This document shows, one piece after another, positions 23,717 through 26,658 of a stretch of 26,658 nt of DNA. Source of the DNA: Candidatus Heimdallarchaeota archaeon LC_3 (GTDB taxonomy: Archaea; Asgardarchaeota; Heimdallarchaeia; Hodarchaeales; LC-3); assembly GCA_001940645.1 (NCBI GenBank), contig MDVS01000068.1, positions 1-26,658 on the forward strand, written 5' to 3'. The stretch's first letter is position 1; every line of letters starts with the position of its first letter. The position numbers and the translations under genes are program-made. The notes beneath the pieces were generated by a model. It had not been told where the DNA came from and did no database searches. It worked only from the letters and a program-made list of their open reading frames with translations.

Positions 23717-24260
23717 CTAAAATATATTAGTTAAATGAAAATTAATTAATTGATCATTATAATTTAGTATTATTTTAACTTCTCCAAGGAAATCAATAAG
23801 TAATGAATTAATAGAGTCCATTTCAAGATTAATTCTCTTTTTTTCTTGATTTTTCTTGATAAAATTGATAACATCTTCTTTAATTATTTTATGAATCTTT
23901 CTAATATCACCCTTTCTGAACATATTGTTTTTTAGATCTTTTAAAAAGTTACCATATTCATTCGTTACAGCTCCCCCCTCCAAGATCAAGGTATAACTAT
24001 ATTTTAAATCTTCAATAGAAGTATGATCAATAAAAATGACGAATAATTGACAAATCCCTTTTATGAAATCTTTTTGTATTATAGAACAAACTAATTTACA
24101 AATCTCATGGTTACTAATACGAGCAATTTTACTTGTTTTTGTTTTTTTCCTGATGAAATCAATTAATTAACGATCGGTACAAACCAAAACGCTCTTCAGC
24201 TGTCAAATCACTAACAATCTTGAGATGTGGATCTTTTTTCAATAATTGATTAACTGTGAA
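23717..24260 (-). pseudogene. Frameshifted unknown gene between CHAT and FRG genes
   Basis: The 3' part is open from 24166 to the stop at 23717-23719 (about 149 codons). It has no ATG at its start and only a TTG 60 codons in. It reads ISNHEICKLVCSIIQKDF, then LILEGGAVTNEYGNFLKDL, then RKIHKIIKEDVINFIKK. Just upstream another frame (24159-24260) reads VNQLLKKDPHLKIVSDL and TAEERFGLYRSLIN before stopping at 24159. The two frames meet at about 24160-24166, so one gene has suffered a frameshift. It is helical, without a recognised family. A working shorter protein from the TTG at 23989 cannot be excluded. Confidence 0.45.
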
Positions 24261-24321
24261 TCACCTTACCCAAATTGTACGGAGTGTGCTTATATAATGA
24301 AAAAAGTGAAAATATTTGACT

Positions 24322-25311
24322 TCATAAGTAAAATAGTATACTTTTTCTTTTATTTAATTCAGCTAAAAATTGATCATCATTTTCTGAAGGAAAATATTGA
24401 TTAAATATAATGTCTAATTTTCTTTCTAAATTTACCTTACTGGTCTTAGGATAGAGATATTTTCTAATAACATCTGTTTTAATTGATATTACACATAAAA
24501 TATACTTTCTATAATCAGATAAAAAAGCTAGTAAATCGTTAGTTTTTTCGTCAATGGAAAATAAATAATTATCAGCTAAGACCGAAGCTTGTTGAATATG
24601 TGGTCTTAAAGCAGTAGGAGGAGTAGCTTCTCTAAGATTTATTAGTCTTTGAGTTGATCCTTCCAAAACTCCTCTTGAAATAGAGTCGGGTGTCGATATT
24701 CCATATAAGAAAATATGAGATTCTTCTAATTCATTAATCTGGTGATTAATCCTTTGGTTGTAATCAGGTTTGATAAAAGAAAACCATAAAGCCACTCTAA
24801 GATCGTCAACCAAATCAATAAATCGGGTTTCCTCATTATAATGTTGTAAAACGCCTTCTAGTGCAATATAATTTGAAAAATCAAATTTATTATTCCTTTC
24901 TATCTTTTCATTATAAGCAAAATTATATACCTTTTCAGAAATTTCGCTTAATTTATTACGAATCAAATTATTATGACTATCTAATGAATTTCGTTGAAGA
25001 TTTCTAAACAAATTTGGTCTCTGTTGATAGTTATAAAGATTATTTTGACCTCTATAAAGTATTTTAATGCCATAATTAGCGTAATAATTTTTGAAAATGC
25101 CAATTATTCTATATAAATCAATGATTTTATTAATTTTAAGTGTTAAAAAAGCTGATTTGGGATTTATAGAAAATTTTTCTAAGAATTGTTCATTTTGATA
25201 AAATTCATAGTTAAAATGATCATCAGTAATTTCTCCTTTACTATTTTTCAGTATAGATTGAGTTAATTGTAATCCTTCGGTTTGGAGACTTAACCAGTCG
25301 TTATGATTCAT
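24322..25311 (-). CDS. FRG-domain protein
   Basis: 329 residues. An N-terminal helical part (1-70) is followed by an FRG domain: ILYRGQNNLYNYQQRPNLFRN at about 84-104, then GVLQHYNEETRFIDLVDDLRVALWFSF at about 153-179, matching the family core (QHYGxPTRLLDxTxxxxxALxFA), and RPHIQQASV at about 236-244. The invariant RGQ, HY and TR-x-x-D are present. FRG domains are widespread in bacteria and mobile elements and have been linked to toxin or defence roles; their activity is not well settled. The start is the ATG at 25311. It lies opposite the CHAT operon, separated by a broken gene. Confidence 0.85.
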   Translation of the reverse strand: MNHNDWLSLQTEGLQLTQSILKNSKGEITDDHFNYEFYQNEQFLEKFSINPKSAFLTLKINKIIDLYRIIGIFKNYYANYGIKILYRGQNNLYNYQQRPNLFRNLQRNSLDSHNNLIRNKLSEISEKVYNFAYNEKIERNNKFDFSNYIALEGVLQHYNEETRFIDLVDDLRVALWFSFIKPDYNQRINHQINELEESHIFLYGISTPDSISRGVLEGSTQRLINLREATPPTALRPHIQQASVLADNYLFSIDEKTNDLLAFLSDYRKYILCVISIKTDVIRKYLYPKTSKVNLERKLDIIFNQYFPSENDDQFLAELNKRKSILFYL

Positions 25312-25709
25312 CAATTTCCTTCCATGTAAATTTATTCTTAATCGAATTTAATTAGTAATATTTCTCTGGTTGACCATCTAAATGGACTCCTAAATTTCCT
25401 CCATCATGAAACAATTTTAATACCTTCACAAATTGTGCAAAATATCTTATCCGAACCTAAAATTCGATCTTAGTCTTTATGAGATTATACAAACCATTAA
25501 AATAAATTTCTAATGGAAAAATCCTAATTACGATTATGATCTTAAAAAAGATGAATGTTGCTTGTGTGTGAACACAGATGCGCGTTGTTCATCATGTTCA
25601 GATAGAAAGTTGATAGAAAAGAAGAAGAAGACAAAAAAAGAATTAATGTATTTTTAGCGAGCTAGATTACATTTTAAGATGTAATAATTGTGAATATGAG
25701 TGATAATTA
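25312..25709. other. Gap with a zinc-ribbon relict
   Basis: The first 200 bp hold only the FRG promoter region, with no further signal that I can support. The rest holds the relict at 25514-25703. Confidence 0.45.
25514..25703 (+). pseudogene. Frameshifted zinc-ribbon microprotein relict
   Basis: One frame reads DLKKDECCLCVNTDARCSSC, then a Lys-rich helix and KKELMYF before TAG (25655-25657). The +1 frame then continues ELDYILRCNNCEYE to TGA at 25701. CCLC, CSSC and CNNC are typical zinc-ribbon pairs, and together the two frames would give a plausible small zinc protein. No ATG exists at the front, so it has probably lost its start as well. Confidence 0.3.
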
Positions 25710-25937
25710 ATGTCAAGAGTGGAAAGAATTCAATTAAATTACAAATTGAAAGAATTAGAATTTTTTTATAAAAAGATTAATTTTACCTCCTTGAGAAATA
25801 GAGACGAAAATACGGATATTTTGGAAATAATTTATTCTTCAAACGCTTTTATAAATTCTTTTATGTCTGTAGTAAACTATTTTAAAGGTATGAAAGGATA
25901 TGAAGAATCATTTTTTATTTTTCATGAATCAATGTAA
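25710..25937 (+). CDS. Hypothetical small protein
   Basis: 75 residues from an ATG seven bases after the stop of the preceding relict. It is mostly helical and polar (LNYKLKELEFFYKKI, then DILEIIYSSNAFINSFMSV) and ends FHESM. There is no known motif and no ribosome-binding site. It could be a real small gene or another fragment in this decaying stretch; the length alone is weak support at this base composition. Confidence 0.3.
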   Translation: MSRVERIQLNYKLKELEFFYKKINFTSLRNRDENTDILEIIYSSNAFINSFMSVVNYFKGMKGYEESFFIFHESM

Positions 25938-26167
25938 ATTTTGTATTCAGGCTTTTTTCATCAATATTTACACTTGGAAATGCAAAAAATTTAACAAATC
26001 AATAAAAATTAACGATATTAAGCCTTGTTTTGAATTAGATAATAGAATTCACCATATTGGATGGATTAAACTCATTACAAACTAGTTCTTTTAGAAAAGG
26101 CAAAGAACCGATACTTTTATATTTTTTTATGTCGGGAAAAGTGGAAATTTAATAATTGAAAGAGTTA

Positions 26168-26187
26168 TTTCGGTTTGATAACCGATA
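26168..26187. promoter_or_regulatory. Inverted repeat before the membrane-anchored gene
   Basis: TTTCGGTT-TGAT-AACCGATA forms eight-base arms with one mismatch, 40 bp before the ATG at 26228, next to an AT-rich TATA-like tract (TAAATTTTAATAG). AACCGATA also occurs at 26106-26113. It is an operator candidate. Confidence 0.35.
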
Positions 26188-26227
26188 AATTTTAATAGTT
26201 TCTTATCATAAATATAATTGTTTAATT

Positions 26228-26658
26228 ATGCAACTAATAGAAACCAATACAGCATTAATCTTAGGACTTGCAGCTCTTTCAATACCAGTTATTATTGAGA
26301 TTATGAGAAAAAGAGAATCAAAAAGAATTCAGACAATTGAACTAAGAAAAAAACTCTCTGATATTCTAATAAAAATGATTACAGAAGTCAGCACGTGTGT
26401 AATGCAAATTCCTAGTGATGAATTTATTAAAGATGAACCTCAATTAGAAGAAAAAGTTATTGAAAGTGTTTTTAGAATTATGAGTTATTATTACGAATTA
26501 ATGGGCATATTAACTACTTATGGTAATACTTACAAAATGGACAAAAAACATCTTGAAAAGGACATAGGTGATATAGAATCATCAATGGGTAATGAAATTG
26601 AGACGATTTTACGTTATAAACACTATAAAAAGATTTCTAATAAAGAATTTAAAGAATT
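26228..26658 (+). CDS. Membrane-anchored protein, cut by the window end
   Basis: An ATG at 26228 opens a frame that runs to the window end (143 codons seen, no stop). Residues about 8-25 (ALILGLAALSIPVIIEI) form one membrane helix near the N-terminus. Basic RKRESKR follows, and the rest is a helical, charged cytoplasmic part (ELRKKLSDILIKMITEV ... YYYELMGILTTYG). The positive residues after the helix suggest an N-out, C-in anchor. This layout recurs in small accessory proteins near defence genes, but no family is recognised. Confidence 0.65.
   Translation, partial: MQLIETNTALILGLAALSIPVIIEIMRKRESKRIQTIELRKKLSDILIKMITEVSTCVMQIPSDEFIKDEPQLEEKVIESVFRIMSYYYELMGILTTYGNTYKMDKKHLEKDIGDIESSMGNEIETILRYKHYKKISNKEFKE

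Noticed and set aside
25900..26085. 61-codon plus-strand frame
   Set aside because: Overlaps the preceding small frame, is low in complexity and rich in Lys, Asn and Ile, and has no start signal.

Overview
The window is about 70% A+T. Its gene content points to an Asgard (Promethearchaeota) archaeon, probably Lokiarchaeia-like; this is inferred from content, not from a marker-gene tree. The archaeal signals are a tRNA-Cys with a bulge-helix-bulge intron, the wyosine enzyme Taw1, a CoaBC with archaeal features, a COG2522-type HTH regulator and GGTG ribosome-binding sites. The Asgard signals are Ras-like small GTPases, a Rag/Gtr-like GTPase inside a multidomain protein, longin-like domains, LRR and tandem C2H2 proteins, and many two-component proteins.

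Layout. (1) 0-6.3 kb is a signalling region. It holds a protein that reads as longin-like, Rag-like GTPase and V4R-like domains in one chain. A GTG-started PAS histidine kinase and a response regulator with a longin-like output domain form an operon, followed by a Ras-like GTPase and a decayed receiver domain. (2) 6.3-8.3 kb is decaying: an M20 peptidase remnant, a 39-bp repeat, a small unknown gene, a zinc-ribbon membrane protein and a relict full of stops, ending at tRNA-Cys. (3) 8.6-18.4 kb is mostly housekeeping: CoaBC, a DNA methyltransferase, an HTH regulator, a PD-(D/E)XK nuclease, a HIT-dUTPase operon, MoeA, Taw1, an EamA transporter and a small winged-helix regulator behind a helically phased repeat array. 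(4) 18.4-26.7 kb is accessory: a second Ras-like GTPase, a zinc/LRR protein, a GNAT acetyltransferase, a tandem C2H2 protein, an operon of unknown protein, thioredoxin and CHAT protease, an FRG-domain protein, several relicts, and a membrane-anchored protein cut by the window end.

The strongest novelty candidates are the longin-Rag-V4R fusion and the receiver-longin response regulator. V4R is homologous to the Bet3 subunit of TRAPP, the eukaryotic Rab exchange factor, and TRAPP also contains longin-like subunits, so the fusion puts TRAPP-like parts and a GTPase on one chain. The response regulator would tie bacterial-type phosphorelay input to a fold that serves as a GTPase-regulating platform in eukaryotes. 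The CHAT-thioredoxin operon near an FRG protein is a candidate defence or cell-suicide module. The methyltransferase, HTH and nuclease group could be restriction-modification-like. These functional links are inferences from domain motifs and gene order.
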